From assembly GCA_900618425.1 (NCBI GenBank), contig UZAN01039522.1, forward strand, positions 68,594 through 132,593: 64,000 bases of DNA. The letters run 5' to 3'. Under the pieces are notes generated by a model, which was not told the origin of the DNA, ran no database searches, and saw only the letters and a program-made list of their open reading frames with translations. Shown piece by piece: positions 11,047-24,191 of the stretch. Position numbers and translations under genes: made by a program. Every line of letters starts with the position of its first letter. The stretch's first letter is position 1. The stretch is from Echinostoma caproni. Taxonomy: Eukaryota; Platyhelminthes; Trematoda; Plagiorchiida; Echinostomatidae.

Positions 11047-13459
11047 GATTTACCGCTCACATATCCTTGGTGATGTTTTCTCGTTCACGCATGGGTGCTT
11101 GTCAAGTGGGAGGAAATGAATCTTTTCCGACAATCTATCATCAACCACAGAGACCACACATGCACACACACCCGAACTTATCCTCACACATTCACCTCAA
11201 ACACACGAGGGAGGGAGGGCATCGACAAAGGTGGTCAGCAGGAGGAGCAACAACGAAATCAGATGAGAAAAAGGCCTCAACCAATATACTATACGGGTGT
11301 CTCAAGCATTATCCAGCTTCCGGTTATTGTTTTTTTCCCTCGCATAGTCACAGTTTGGGGTTCTTGTCCTTTTGGAGCGGGAGGAAGGCGAGCTGAGTGG
11401 ATAAGACCATCCTCTCGAACAATGTGCCGCGGTATAGAAGCGGACTCAATCATTCAGGAAATCGAAGCTCTTCACACGGATGGATATCCATGGCATGGTA
11501 ATGGAAGCGCTTTGGGTGTGTGCGTGTGGGTGGGTAGGTGCGGAACAGGCGGGCTGATATTCAAAACATTGGTACGGCGGAAAGGAAAAAACAATGAAAT
11601 GAGTGTTCCAACACGATACAGAGAAGCCTGTTTATACCGCTGGCTTTCCTTAAGTGAACCTTATCGTTTTGAGGATGACAGTTCTGGGGTCATTCATCCG
11701 CGCTGCGACGGATGTATCCCAGTGCTCAACAACTGAATGGTGTTCAGTTTGAGATATACAAATCCTCTCTGTTCGTCTGAACCATTTATGAAACTGTAAA
11801 ACGATTGGTGCGATAGCTGTTAAATGGCAGAATGACTTGCCGTAAAATCTATCAACTTCAGATTGAGTCAAGCATGGAAGAAACTTTCAATTGTTCTCGT
11901 TTTATGCTCTGCTAAAGTGAAACAGGTTTTTTTAATGGCATATGTCAAACCACTTAAAAGTTTTACTTTGACCTTTATTGTCTCAAAAACCACGGAATAA
12001 AAAACCATTTTGAAAAGGAATTAAGTAATATGAATCAGTGCAAAATCACTCCAACCCCCACATACATCAAGTGAGTATTTGGTTGAACAGTCGAGATTTT
12101 CTCACTGAAGTTGCGCGCTTGCATATGGTATAACAGCCTTCGCCACATTGACATTGAAACAGTGATTGCAATCCGTAGATACATTTGGATTGGTAACCAG
12201 CCCACCGACTTAAAAAGCTAATAGTAAAATTCATTATAATTTTGAGTTTAGTTTTAACTTCACCTGAGACAGTTTTTTCTTGTGTTACTAAGACTGGGTC
12301 ACGCCTTAGTTTCGAGGATCAAAATTCATTCAGATCCCCCATCATTGTATTCAGAAGAAAATATATAACCCGTTCATTTTTACATCACACCAGCTTATAG
12401 ACTAGGATACTATAGGAGTTTTGGTGCTTATTTCATGGAAGAAGGCTCCGACGATCGTGCTTGACACAGTGATAGATGTTTGATTGCATTAGCAGTAATC
12501 ATTCTCAATTTTAATTCATATAGCCGATTCGTATTAAGTAAGTCATTTGCTCAAAAAATGGGTTGTGCTACATCAGGTATAGACAGAATGAAACAATTTG
12601 ATCAGCCGCCCGTTTGTCAAGTGAGAACGATGAATTGGTTCTACATCGGAGGTCCTGCGTGGAACTAAACAAGTTACATCAATGAATTCGCGCCACGGAT
12701 GGAACATAACCAAGTCAAAACAGTGTCGCTGAGTGTCACCTTGCTTTTTGGTCAATTTATTTTCTGCCTCAGATCGGAAGAACATTTTCATAAATTCTGA
12801 TATTTACCGATTTCAATGGAAAATATAACTTATATATAAAGATAAAAAAGTTAAACACGTGAACAAATATTTTGGATTAACCTGGAGTGAATATGACGGC
12901 GTTGGTTATCGACAAGATTTGGATATTCTCACTTTAAGAGAAACAGACGTTTATATGGTTCATTATGTCTAAACGTGAATACGGATACAATATTACTATG
13001 CTATACAATTATTACGAACTTAATTGTTTTATATCCCGTGTTTACTAATAGATATAAGTTGGAAATTACAGTGCCCCAGACTATGTTTGATTTCAATGTA
13101 AGCATCACATTCTACTGCGAGAAGTGAATTTTGTCAGTCGGTAACAGTTCCAAATTCTTGAAGCTGTCGATGTTCTTCCTCCTTGTGGGTGTTCGGTTAT
13201 AGTCCCAAGAAAAATCTGATGGTTAGGTTCTTTTCATTTGGAAAGATTATGGTGGATATTCATGAATACAAGCTATTTGCGCTTATTTGAACCCATTGCT
13301 TTCTTGGTGAAGGGACTGTTGAAAACTACAACCCCGGTAGTTGAGGCACTGAATCCAACCACGATATTATGTGTCTATAGACTACTGAGATCATAGGAAT
13401 TTACTTTGAAATTAAGCAACATCGATTAGAGTAAAAAGCTTTTGAAAGCGATAACTTAC
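11047..13459. other. no supportable gene; longest chance-like ORF and CA-rich tract
   Basis: A 213-codon plus-strand ORF (11095-11736) crosses a CACACA tract and a run of Arg/Gln-rich sequence. It shows no domain and looks like a chance frame. No RNA or mobile element was recognised in the rest. Confidence 0.3.
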
Positions 13460-13517
13460 TCTAACAAACTTGAATTGAGGCTTTTGCTGCCAACTGACGG
13501 AACAATTTCCGAGGGAG
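13460..13517 (-). CDS. candidate exon downstream of 13647-13712
   Basis: Seen on the minus strand: an excellent acceptor (ATATTTTTGTACCTTTTCAG), 58 nt, then a TTAGA|GTAAGTTA donor. Two frames are open: SLGNCSVSWQQKPQFKFVR after one base, and PSEIVPSVGSKSLNSSLL after two bases. Both can be joined in phase to an open frame of the candidate exon 130 bases upstream. No family was recognised. Confidence 0.3.
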
Positions 13518-13646
13518 CTGAAAAGGTACAAAAATATCCCTAATTTGTGTACAAGGGATATTGGAAGAAAAGTGATAAAACCCAAAGCTTATTCAACAAA
13601 AGTTTACTCACGTTTGTGTTAACATAACGCTATGTTCAAACCTTAC

Positions 13647-13712
13647 CTGCATAGCAAGCACAATTGACTCGCGGATAAACGAACGAAAAAGATTGTACAG
13701 GTTTTTGCATTG
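13647..13712 (-). CDS. candidate exon upstream of 13460-13517
   Basis: Seen on the minus strand: ATCTTCCAAACAG acceptor, 66 nt, then ATGCAG|GTAAGG donor (a good consensus). All three frames are open: QCKNLYNLFRSFIRESIVLA in phase 0, MQKPVQSFSFVYPRVNCACY after two bases, and a third hydrophobic, Cys-rich one. Because the next strong acceptor is only about 130 bases further along the minus strand, the two could form a pair with a short intron of about 129 nt. The frame is undecided and no family was recognised. Confidence 0.28.
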
Positions 13713-14179
13713 CTGTTTGGAAGATATTTAGATTGATGACAGTGCACGGAGATTTTTCTTTCCTTTGTTCCCTACGCCATCGCTTCTTCACCGCATGCAC
13801 TATTCCAAACACTATTGGGAGTCTCATACAGTTACATGCACGAGTGGACAACAAAAACGAAGAAAATTGTCGCCGTACACTTTCGTTCATTGTTTTCCAT
13901 CAACCAAAGATGAACATTTGAGAGAAGAATGAAAACCAAGAAGCTCCGGCCACGATCCCTGAAAAGATTCATTTAGGCGTTGTTTTCGAACCGAATTTCA
14001 GATTATGTATGGCGACTATGCATTTCTCCCTTTCTTTGTTCTATAAACTAACTGCTGTTGGAAATCGTGTATCCCATAAAACAACGGAAAGCGTCATCTC
14101 ACTTTCAACCATTGCAGCTCACGTAGACAAGCCTACACGAGATAGGTCGTGCAGTATAGCATAAAATTAGCAGTTACCT

Positions 14180-14306
14180 TCTTCTATATAGACGGGATCG
14201 AGTGGAATTGTATGCGGATGACACGAAATTGGGTTGGTTCCCACAGTCCAGTCGAGAGGTCCAGCTGTCTTCACATTGTGCCAGATTCTGCGGGTCTGCT
14301 AATTAA
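14180..14306 (+). pseudogene. orphan reverse transcriptase motif C fragment (CR1-like)
   Basis: An open stretch from about 14180 to a stop at 14304-14306 contains VELYADDTKLGWF, with YADD at 14211-14222. YADDTKL is the motif C signature of CR1-type and related LINE RTs. No motif A or B is seen just upstream, so this is a short remnant. It differs from the element at 51.1-52.5 kb, where the same block reads LAEDAKL. Confidence 0.5.
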
Positions 14307-15698
14307 TCCATCTGTTGTATAATTTCGTTTATTTTCGAGAGACCTCAGCATCGATCTATCTTTTAATCGAACTGAGCATCTCGATTCGTTATCAGCGTTG
14401 CTCATGCATTGCGAAAACACGAACCAAATTTCTGTTCTGTATAAGAACAAACGCACACTGTGTTATGCTTTGGGGAACGAAACAAAATCCGGGATTCTTC
14501 AGGTCTCATTTAAACCACCTGTTTTCTCCGTCTTCTGTTCAGTGTATTTCCGAAACAACAGCCGCTGTTAATGTGTCCTCGTTTCAGTTTCTGCGGCATC
14601 TAATTCGTCACCACGCTAATGAAGAATCCTCAAAGTGACCGATTTTTTTTATTTTCAGAACTAACGAGCTCAGGTATTTGTTGTGGAACACATCGTATGG
14701 GACACTCGATGGTGTATAGACAAGGTGTGCATACCTCTATTGAAGTTGATGAACCCAAAATCAAATCGATTCTATCCTCCGTCTCCGCCGTTGACACCGC
14801 TGACACCGCTGCAATTCTCACAGTTTGACTGAGCAACTATAGATAGCAATTAGAACAGCCGTACAAATGTGCATTGTTGAAAGATCGTATATACTGGATT
14901 AAATCAAGCTGAAGTATGAGAACACAAACCTGTTTGGGAAGCTTCATTCCTTGAATGAACAAAGTATATTGTATTAACTTGAAGCTTTAGCGAGTTATAC
15001 ACAAGGTTTCAGCAGGCCAATTCCCAATAAAACATTGGAAGTTTGCTTTCGAGATTATGCGTGTTTGAATCATTGATGTATCTGGTCTGTATGTGTCGGT
15101 TGTTTTGGCAAATTAAACACCCATTGTCAGCCCTCAGGTAGTTTTTAAACTGTGACTATAACGCTCTTTTGATAATTCTTTTCGTCGAGACAGAAACAAC
15201 CACCTTATTTGAAGCGTGATTATACAAAAACAGGGAACGACGTGAAAATGTAAATGTAGATTATAATAGTATTGATCATTTCACCTAACTCTTGTAAATT
15301 GATGACTCTTTTATCTAATTTGATGTATGATAATCCATTGATTGATATTCATAGTAATTTTTCGAGATTGTGTTATTAAATCATTAACTAGTACTTTTTC
15401 GCATCAGGTGATAAGCAAACATGGTAGCGATGACATTTGAAGAATTTCTGTATTCGCTCAAAACCCCTCTTTCCGTGCAAACAAAGAATGCAGACCAAAA
15501 AAGGTAGATTACCAATTTTCTGAGGACACGCTCAGAGATCGCAAATAAACGAATATTTAACGATGGTAGAGACCTCGACAGCATCACTGTGCCGTGTGCC
15601 TGTAGGCACGCTTTGCCTGCTGAGTCAGGAAAATCAAATTTGAACATCAAAGATAGACTCTCAATCGCCATAGTGGATACATTTGAAACAAAACTCAC
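14307..15698. other. no gene seen
   Basis: Several short frames overlap on both strands, none with family features. A small imperfect repeat (TTGACACCGCTGACACCGCTG) is at 14791-14811. Confidence 0.3.
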
Positions 15699-15801
15699 CG
15701 TCTGGTTGTGTGTGGGAACCGTTGTGCAGGGATTTGCCTCTGAGAGAATAATCGCCCATCTCGGGGACGGCATTGAGCCGCACACAATCGCTTTCCGGGT
15801 A
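15699..15801 (-). CDS. candidate exon, unknown protein
   Basis: Seen on the minus strand: ATTTGCTGTCAAAGTCAG acceptor, 103 nt with one frame open throughout, then GACG|GTGAGTTTT donor. The peptide starts YPESDCVRLNAVPEMGDY and ends HNGSHTQPD (34 codons plus one base). A second possible acceptor (ATTATTCTCTCAG) lies inside it. The stretch is richer in G+C than its flanks. No family was recognised. The donor is strong and the first acceptor moderate. Confidence 0.25.
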
Positions 15802-18800
15802 CTGACTTTGACAGCAAATTAGCCGTGTCTGCGTCACTAGCTCTGTCAAGATATGCCGTGGAATCACTTGTAACAAAACCTATAGATTAAAAATGTAAAT
15901 GTGCATTTGCACCGGTTGGGACTATTTCACAAAAGCCTTCTGGATAGCTTAATCCGAAATTCCAACAGCAAATTTAAGAAATGCAACATTAGGTTTGCTG
16001 GCAGTATTCCCCTGGAGTTCCTTGAACAAATTTCCAAATGATGCGTTCTAATGTGATTAAAACAACATAATTCAGATGGCCGGAAAAGCTTAGTAGATTG
16101 TCAAATTCCAAGACACAGAAAAATTGAAAAACACTAATCTTCGACAAACGCAATTTGTTATTTGTGAATGGATAATAGAAGATAACTTTCTGATATTTTG
16201 GTGACACTAAATACATGCCAACATTTTAGCCGGCAGTAAAAAAACATTAATTGGCTGTTCAGCTGAAATTTGTTGGTCTAATGCGTTATAAATTTATCCT
16301 CATATGTTTCTCATCTCTGTAGCCCCCAAAATAACCCACCTGGTTAAGGTATTTCGTGGCTGAATTCTACCCTAATATATTAGATTTAGTTTCACAGTGC
16401 ATAAGCCCGAGTTCATCGAAATTCGTCATGTAGGATAAACTTTAAAACTATTTTTATCCAATGAAACATCATATGTGAGGAAAATTTAATCCAAAAAATA
16501 AAATAGAAAGTAATGATTGTAACAGTAAATCACCACCAAAACGCAATCATTGAGTTTTGTAGGTCTTCCATTTACATTCTTGAATCGGTTCTTTCAACAA
16601 GTACATGGAGAGTCCGAGGCAGAAGAAATTTACCGCCCATAAGAATGTGAAAATGAATCTGCAAATTGTTTCCACATTAACTTGAATGCCTCGCAAACTA
16701 TTCTTAAAACAAACTATTTTGTTTCGTCCGTTGATTTTACCGAATTTTGAAAACTTGATTTCAAAGCTTTGCCATCACATCTCACCATAACTAGTACTTT
16801 CGCTATTACTGGATTGCGCCCGCGGTTTATTGAGGTTCAAGGGGGCAAAGAAGTACAAGAATCAGAAAGTATTCACCCTCTCTAATGCCATCTAAGGTTT
16901 AAATTGCGATATTTTCTGTGAAAATCATTTAACATTATTGCGTGTTTCTTCTATTCTTCTCATCGCATTTCACATAATCACACTTGTATGAGGCAGGCTG
17001 TTATACAATCAATCGGTTTTGAAAATTTGTATATTATTAAATGATAATCTAAAAAGTCAATCATGTTCCTTAACAGCTTTTCTAATCTACGCGAAGTCAC
17101 CACTTAATTCTACTCATGTCATCAAATAGGTTGCTACGGCACACAGTTTGCCGAGGCAGGTAGTGGGTGGAAAAAACCAAGGGTGGTCAAAGTAAGACTT
17201 GGCACGAGAGTGTGAAAACCCGAACTAGGTTCCGTAAAGCTCCCTGAATGAGGACCTCCGGATGATCGTAACTGGTGGTTAGAGACACTGAGCGATATGA
17301 CTGAGTGTCGTAAACAATGGAGTTAATACATATTCTCAATTTCTTTGCAGCCCTAGTCCACTGAAATTCTTCATTTTCTGATTGAATCTACTTTCAACTT
17401 TCCAGTCTTTTCCTACTGTTCATCCAAATGGATCGCCAAAACCGGTGCACGAAAGTGCATAATCAGTGATTGTACAAATTAAAACTGAACTATCTTGCCC
17501 TATTTTACATTTATAGAACTAAAGCAATAACCAGACAAAACTAAGTTCCAGTTTGTGGCAACCATAAATGGTTTAGGGTGAAATGACAATAACAAGCACA
17601 ATTAAAGTTTATTACTCAATACATATTGTTCTAATTCCTGTGAACAATCATTCTGGTTAGGTACCGGGCTTGAGCAATAGTGCCTTGTCCATGCCCCGCA
17701 TTCGTCATCGGAAGACAAGTACACTCTGATGTATCATTTGGTAAGTGTTTCTTTCAGCCCAACTGCGAAATCACTATTCAAATAGAAAAAGGTAGTTTGT
17801 TAATATAGCATTCCTCACACATGGGTTTGGGAAGGTACTAACAACAAATAAACACCTGGTTCTCTAACTATACTCTAATGATTAAAAATACCATTCAAGG
17901 CGCGCAGTTTAACATTTGATAGTAGAAAGGAACACAGAATCTCTTGGCTAATGTACTCATATAAGATGACCACGAGAGACTTATGGAAGGTACATATACT
18001 ACATCTGTTGAACGTCACTGGGTATGTCTACAATGCTTAAAAAGTCATGGTTGTTTCCTGTTGTATTGAGGTAACCGAACTGGTACCAAAGCAAAAAAAC
18101 TTTTGATAGACTAAAATGTATGGTTCTTCTTGGAGATGGTAGGAAGGGGAAGGGAAATAATTGTGGAACTGAGCCTCGTTTACATGCAATCAGATATTTC
18201 ATTCAAATATTTGAAGATCCCAGATGAATTTAATGAGTTCCAGAGATACAACTGACTTGTGCCACCGAGGTTCATAGAACTCATGAATCATTGTTAGTAT
18301 TGTTTGTCTGGTTGCCTCTTCAGTCCCAACAAGAAAATATGAAAAAATATAATTTATTAACCGCAACAGAATCTGAGTGCAAACCCTAGTAGGAATATTT
18401 GCCAGGACCACAACGTATCATGAGGCATCAGTGCTGTCCGTCATGAAACAGCGCGTTTGATTAGACGACTTGGGTGGCACATATATGCAAATAAATCTCA
18501 TCATACAGGTCGAACTTCATCCGATGGACTCAACGTTATGAAGACGAATGTAACAATAGGACAACAGGAGTGAAGATGATAAACAGGTGGCGGGAATTCA
18601 TCACACCACAGTGGATTTAGTGAGCCTCACCCCTAGTTTGCTCAGTGTCCTCAAACCAGGAGGAACTTTACACAGCGGTAACCTTACATACAAGTAGCAA
18701 TATCTGCATACAAAAGATGTCCAATCTCTGGAAATTAGTGTCAGTCAACCGCTTGTTTCTGAGTTTCAGATAATTGGTTCATCATTATCAATGCAGAATA

Positions 18801-21093
18801 CTAGTGATTGGGGCCGATGATGTGGGGTGTGAAGAAAGCAGCAGTGACCCTCTGGTTCGTTCACTACAAATATTTATCACCATGGCAGGACATACGCGGC
18901 CCTCAAGTGAAACGCACTGATGTGGACCACCTACAATTTATATTGCTCCCCTTATAAGAGTATATTTGCTGCAGCGCGGTTCAAGCGATCACGGGTAAAT
19001 TAGATCACATTTGAACGTCTGATTATGCTATGAAAGACATGGTATTGATTATTATATTGGCCAATGTCGACAAATCAGTCCAAACAAAGCAAACAAGCGG
19101 AATGTTCGCGATGGGCTTTAGGAACAGAAAATTCAAGGTTTTGAATGTTGTGTCAGAAAGGATAGAAAGGTGACTTGTTTAGATTTTTTCGCAATGCTTT
19201 TACTGATCAAATGCTCCCCACTTTCTTTTTATTTTAACTTTGGGCCTTCTCGTTGCTTATACCATCAACTGGGTACGGTTGATTTCCGTTTGTACAACCA
19301 ATAACCAGAAAATTTCTTCCTGGCGGATACCGGATATCAGAGTAAAAGAAACTAATTTCTAACTTGTATTTACCTAAAGTAGAATAAGAATGGGCCTCCG
19401 ATTTCCGACACTTAAATGCAACTGATTGGTAATCCGGGAACCACGGTTACCAATGGAAAACATTCAGGATGATCAACAGATTATAAAGAAAGGAAGGTGT
19501 CTATTTTCATTCAATTTGACCAGATAAAAAAAATCTATATTAAATGTACAGCTAAGAATATCGAGTAGAATTCACTTGAGTTTTATCTGTGAAAGGACTT
19601 TAGAGAGGTGAAAGATAAAAAGCTGGATACTTTGTTCCTTTGGGTTGGCACTCCACAGTAGTGCATACATTTCTCGATCTATCCAGAGTGGAACCACAAG
19701 GACAACAGCCAACGGATGGGGCACGCGGGTAGATTGACCAGATCAGATACTTTTTTCACAGACTATAAAAATTCGCAGACATCAAAGCGGGCACGATGTT
19801 GCTGTCGTCAATGTCTTACTTCCAAGAAGAAGGTTTATTTCGGACCTATTTTTTTAATAGACCGCAAATCAAATGCGCATCAACTTATCAAGATAACGTA
19901 TCAATCACGTATCGCTTATTCGGCTGTTTAACAACAGAGTGTTGGTAAATAGTCACGTGAATCTGGCCTTAAACCAAAAACCTTTGCTATCCGTGCAGCT
20001 CAACGTCAGTTCTGGTGTCAAACGCGCACCAACCAGACCAATACTGGTCAATGTGCTGATGATGACTAACTTTGAAAGCGTTCCGAATCACAATGGAGCT
20101 ATCAGACTGCCACCTCCGGGTGACAAACATTCTCGATGGGCGGCCTAATTGGGCTATGAAACTGCTAACATTTGTCTTGACAGCATCTGCCACAGATTCA
20201 CATATTTCCACTGGAGGACGCCCCTTCTATACGAGTACCCTGGTAGGTCCGGTAGATCTGACAAGCGGAGAAATGAATTAAGATGAAACAAGTGGACGTG
20301 TGAAAAATCTGGTCACCGTCAAGCGTTCGTGTCTGAACTCATCCGTGCATCGTCTCAGTCCAACGAAGTAGCTGGATATCTACAATCTGCCTGTATTAGT
20401 AAATCACATCGTTCGGTGTTTCGTCTTCGGATTCAGATCAATATTATCTATCACCTCGATACCGTAAAGGTTCCCGTATTTTTAGAGGTTATTATGTCAT
20501 TCTCTTCTCAAATGAATAACAACACTGACCACAAACCAGGCCATGGAAAGCTGTAGATTAGGCTGGATTCATTTAGCTTTTTCAAATCACTCTTTGGATT
20601 TTCTAATTCAAAAAGTACTTTTTAAACAGATTGCAGTATTTTGTAACGAGTGGGTAGATCCGTTATCTTTCTTCAAATCTGATCGACAGAATTGGAACAG
20701 AATATGTAGGAACCGGCCCGAAAACTTGAGGGCTACTCTGACGATGAAGATGGATTGATTTACTCGCGTGCTTTGCAGTCGTCACCCAGCAAATGTTGCA
20801 TTTGTCAATTCAAGTTGAAGCTATTGTCTGATCATAAAAGCTAGAAACTCATGCTGCGATTATTCATCCGGGATACATTTTCTTTCCAATTCATCCTATT
20901 TCAGGTCAATCAACCGTTTCAAATTGATGGACAACTTCTATGACTATTTTTAATTGAAATGATCCCTCAGTAGTTCACATTTTCACTCCTCTTTTTTCAA
21001 TGGACTACGTTTTCATGCAGTTTATTTTCTGCCATTGCGTACACACAACATGGATCCGTTTCTATTGATTTGACTTTTGGGGGGCAATACTAC
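15802..21093. other. mostly no gene seen; R1 copy and a small splice-flanked block
   Basis: Apart from the R1 copy at 17407-17491 and a partial R1-like phrase near 19270-19312 (TTCCGTTTGTACAACC), nothing firm is visible. At 20185-20241 a short block open in all three frames lies between TTTGTCTTGACAG and CTG|GTAGGT on the plus strand. It is too short to call. Confidence 0.3.
17407..17491 (-). repeat. dispersed repeat R1, copy c
   Basis: The reverse complement contains AGTTCAGTTTTAATTTGTAC, TGATTATGCACTTTCGTGC, ACCGGTTTTGG and GGATGAACAGTAGGAAAAGAC. It aligns over its length with the copy at 40598-40695 (GTGCGCCGGTTTTGG and GGATGAACAGTAGGTGAAAGAC). Confidence 0.65.
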
Positions 21094-21194
21094 CTCATCA
21101 AAAGCGCACGCATTAAAAATGCAACGACGGATTCCGAGTCTCTCCCACAACACTTTTAAACCATACTTGGTGTCCCTCATATATATAGAGTCAT
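21094..21194 (-). CDS. candidate exon, unknown protein
   Basis: Seen on the minus strand: CGTATGTTTTGTTCGAG acceptor, 101 nt open in one frame, then GATGAG|GTAGTA donor. The peptide starts DSIYMRDTKYGLKVLWERLG and ends CIFNACAFDE (33 codons after two bases) and leaves in phase 0. It would join in phase to the candidate exon at 15699-15801. The acceptor uses GAG rather than CAG. No family was recognised. Confidence 0.25.
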
Positions 21195-21381
21195 CTCGAA
21201 CAAAACATACGGACATTTCGAAACCTACCGCACAGGTTCGTTTATGGTCAAAAGTTTTTGTTCAATGGGTAATCGGTGTCTGTACGCGTGTGTGTTTATG
21301 CTTTCGGGGACATGGGGAAGAAACTTTAGTCTGTCTGAGTGACTTATAACACGACGACTGAAAGGACGCATGTACACATGT

Positions 21382-21401
21382 ACACACACACACACACACA
21401 C
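21382..21401. repeat. (AC)n microsatellite
   Basis: About ten AC units following TGTACACATGT. Confidence 0.95.
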
Positions 21402-21856
21402 CAAACCATACCCGAGTACGGAACCACTTTAGGGAGTCACGACCGTAAGTTTGAATACCAGTGTCTGAGACTGCCCTCTGGTGAAACAGGTGAACTGAAT
21501 GTTATTCGGATTGAATGGACGGCGTATGAGTCATTTGTTCCATTCGTCTGTTCAAGTAATTTTCTGACCGGCTATAAAACAAAATTGCCGAAATGTTTTG
21601 GCCTCGATTGAGTTCATACTGCGAAAGAAGAATGTGTCTGAAATGATAACATTCATAATTTTTGAGCAGTGCTGATTTCTACTTGTTATTCGATCTCAGT
21701 TTACTGGTACACCCGATGCTGGCCATTCAAAAAGGATACAATTAACTTTTTCTGGCAAATACCCGGAGCATATGTATGTATATGTATCCATTGTACTACT
21801 TTCGGAAATTTTCCTCCTCAATAATCGGAGTTTTCTTGCATTTATTTTTTTTTCAG

Positions 21857-21929
21857 ATTGCAGCTTCAGTAAATATCAACATTTTATCTAAAACTGACTC
21901 TTGTTTTAGCCATTTTCGGACTCTTTTTG
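21857..21929 (+). CDS. candidate exon with strong splice sites, unknown protein
   Basis: Seen: a very long pyrimidine tract (TTTATTTTTTTTTCAG), 73 nt open in frame 1 only, then TTTTTG|GTAAGTGAAC. The peptide starts IAASVNINILSKTDS and ends SHFRTLF (24 codons plus one base). Both splice signals are near consensus. An internal TGTTTTAG could be an alternative acceptor. A minus-strand 94-codon ORF across this place (21853-22137) is taken to be its shadow. No family was recognised. Confidence 0.32.
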
Positions 21930-22294
21930 GTAAGTGAACATGTGGGACCTCGATCACCAGGGTGACATCATCCAAGCATATAATACGGGGTCGAAGGTGG
22001 GGAAAAATGCAACATATTTTAGTTGAATTTCCCTTTGGATTGCCCCAAATCATCTCCAGTGCTTCATAGTATTTCACTTTTTTTGACAGATGACCCTTTA
22101 AACATTTTATCTTCCCGTAGTCTGCCCTTAGTAGCAAAAGTCAAATGAATCTGTTCCATTTGTTCCGCAGTGAATAGAGGTTAATACTTTTCCTTATGAG
22201 TAACAACTGACCTAAGACAACGGATATCCCTACCAGCATCAGGTCAAGTTTATTCGAAGGCGCTTCAGTGATTTCGCGCATTTCCATGGGACAA

Positions 22295-22311
22295 TTATAT
22301 ATATATATATT
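22295..22311. repeat. (AT)n microsatellite
   Basis: About eight AT units. Confidence 0.9.
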
Positions 22312-24191
22312 CACTTTCCTGCATACATGCATCTGTATCGAACTTAAAGTGTGTAGCATATCCAGTTTCCAGACAGTTAATAGTGAACACTCCACCTCAG
22401 CTGTTTGATTACTACTCATTAATCTAAAAAGTAACAGGCCTGTCCAAGGGTTGGAGTATGAAAACGTTTACTCTGATGATCGCGGCAACGTGTGCTTCAT
22501 TTGCATTGTTGTCGTAAAACCTAATCTAAAAAGATGTCATTGAACAAAAGTTGTTGCAAATACACCACTCCTTTTCATTCTTTTGCACCACCGCCACCCA
22601 GCGTGTGCGTGTGTATGTGCGCGCGCCATTGTGCGTTGATTAGCACGATCAAGTCCTTGTTAGTCGTAGTTAATCAATTTCAAAACAAAACGATAGCTGT
22701 GACAAGGGTCTCGAAAGTGTAGTTTCAATTCTCCATGGGCAGAGGTAAACGAAAAAGTAAACGAAAAATAACGGTCATTAAAGAACTATTGTTTCAGTTT
22801 GCCGCGGGCGAGAAATGTCTCGTGAAAAGTAGAAAGTAAATAAGGTGCGAGAATCAAGGGACAGGTTGAACCAGTAACATGGTAGTGTCCTATCAAACAG
22901 TTTAGTACATCAGGTCTTACATGTCTGATTATAACTCGTACCCTATTACGACAGTGACTGCAGCAATCGAAATATGTGAAGATCCATATAATAAGAGAAA
23001 AGCTTAACATCTATAGGTGTAGCAACAATGGTTAATTTAATCCGTAAAATCGCTGAATCTAAACTGGTACTAGGGTAGCAGAAGTAATCTCGAATAAATA
23101 AGTAGAAGAAACGGTTTGATTACGTTCTTTATCGTCATATGCTGCTTACCATTAAACTATTCCCCATAAAAAAACGATAATTTTCACTTCTGAGCGAAAA
23201 ATACATCAAAAGTGACTATTAAATGGGTAAAAAGTGGTTTACTTCATTTGTAAACCTCAGTACAGAGGTTTCGATTATTTGGAATAACGAAAATTCACAA
23301 TTTTATATCAGTCAATTTCGAAGTAAGAGATTTTGTGACCTCCTCAGTCGGCGGAGCTGGTTGAATTTATTTTGGTCGGGTGAATATTGCAAGGAGAATG
23401 GGTGCTCTTTCTAACTTGGTACCATCACAAGGAATGCTGATAACGTTCATGTACGGATCAGTTACGAAACCAAGTTATTTTGGGTATGAGCAGAATAACT
23501 TTGAATAGTACTAATCTTCATAGTGCTTCATAGTTAATTGATTACTCATCCCGAAAAAATTTCAGCAATTTCATCATTATGTGCCGCCCTATGGCATAAA
23601 TAAAAGCTTCAATCACATGGGACCACAGTGGTAGCGTGATGAAATCTGGTATCGTCGCTCAGGTAGTAATCGAGACAGCAGGGCAAAAAATGCAGTTTTC
23701 TTTCATCTATCCGAAACCCCGTTGTCCCACGGCGACGAGTGAGCGTGCATGTACAGAAGAATGTCACGATGAATTTTACCCACCACTTTTGTACCTGACC
23801 CTGATACTGCAATCGTAAACGGTCCAAATATCAGGTCGTGATCTGTCTCCCACTAGTGAGCGGTACCCGGCTCTAACTGTTATCATCGGCTGATTGCTGA
23901 TAATAGTTGCCAAAACTACGCCGGTGGTCCTCTTGGTGACATTGTTATCAACCCAATCTTGAATCGACCAAAGATGATTCACAGTTTCAGCCCCGACGAT
24001 AAAAAATGTCTACCCACCCCTTGGTCCCATGTTATCGTAGGTGATTGCTATGCAAAAGACTAATCCGCTTATGCTGAAATGTGGAAAAAATCTACAGACC
24101 AATAATGTCATCTGTTTATTAGTCAAAGTGTGTCCCAAGGTCTACTTAGAGCACAATTACGAAAACATGTAAACGTCGTCCTGTGGAGCAA

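Noticed and set aside
11095..11736. Longest ORF in the window (213 codons, plus strand)
   Set aside because: It runs through a CACACA tract and Arg/Gln-rich low complexity, has no recognisable domain and no splice support, and overlaps another open frame. Likely chance.
21853..22137. Minus-strand ORF with CLDDVTLV, resembling the LTR-retrotransposon RT box YLDD
   Set aside because: The expected flanking blocks (PFGL upstream, the HL...V..L region in proper register downstream) were not found, and a better splice-flanked block lies on the other strand.
23150..23189. 40-nt minus-strand block with a good acceptor and a GTAAGC donor
   Set aside because: Its phase does not join to the next candidate and the peptide (SENYRFFMGNSLM) is too short to judge.
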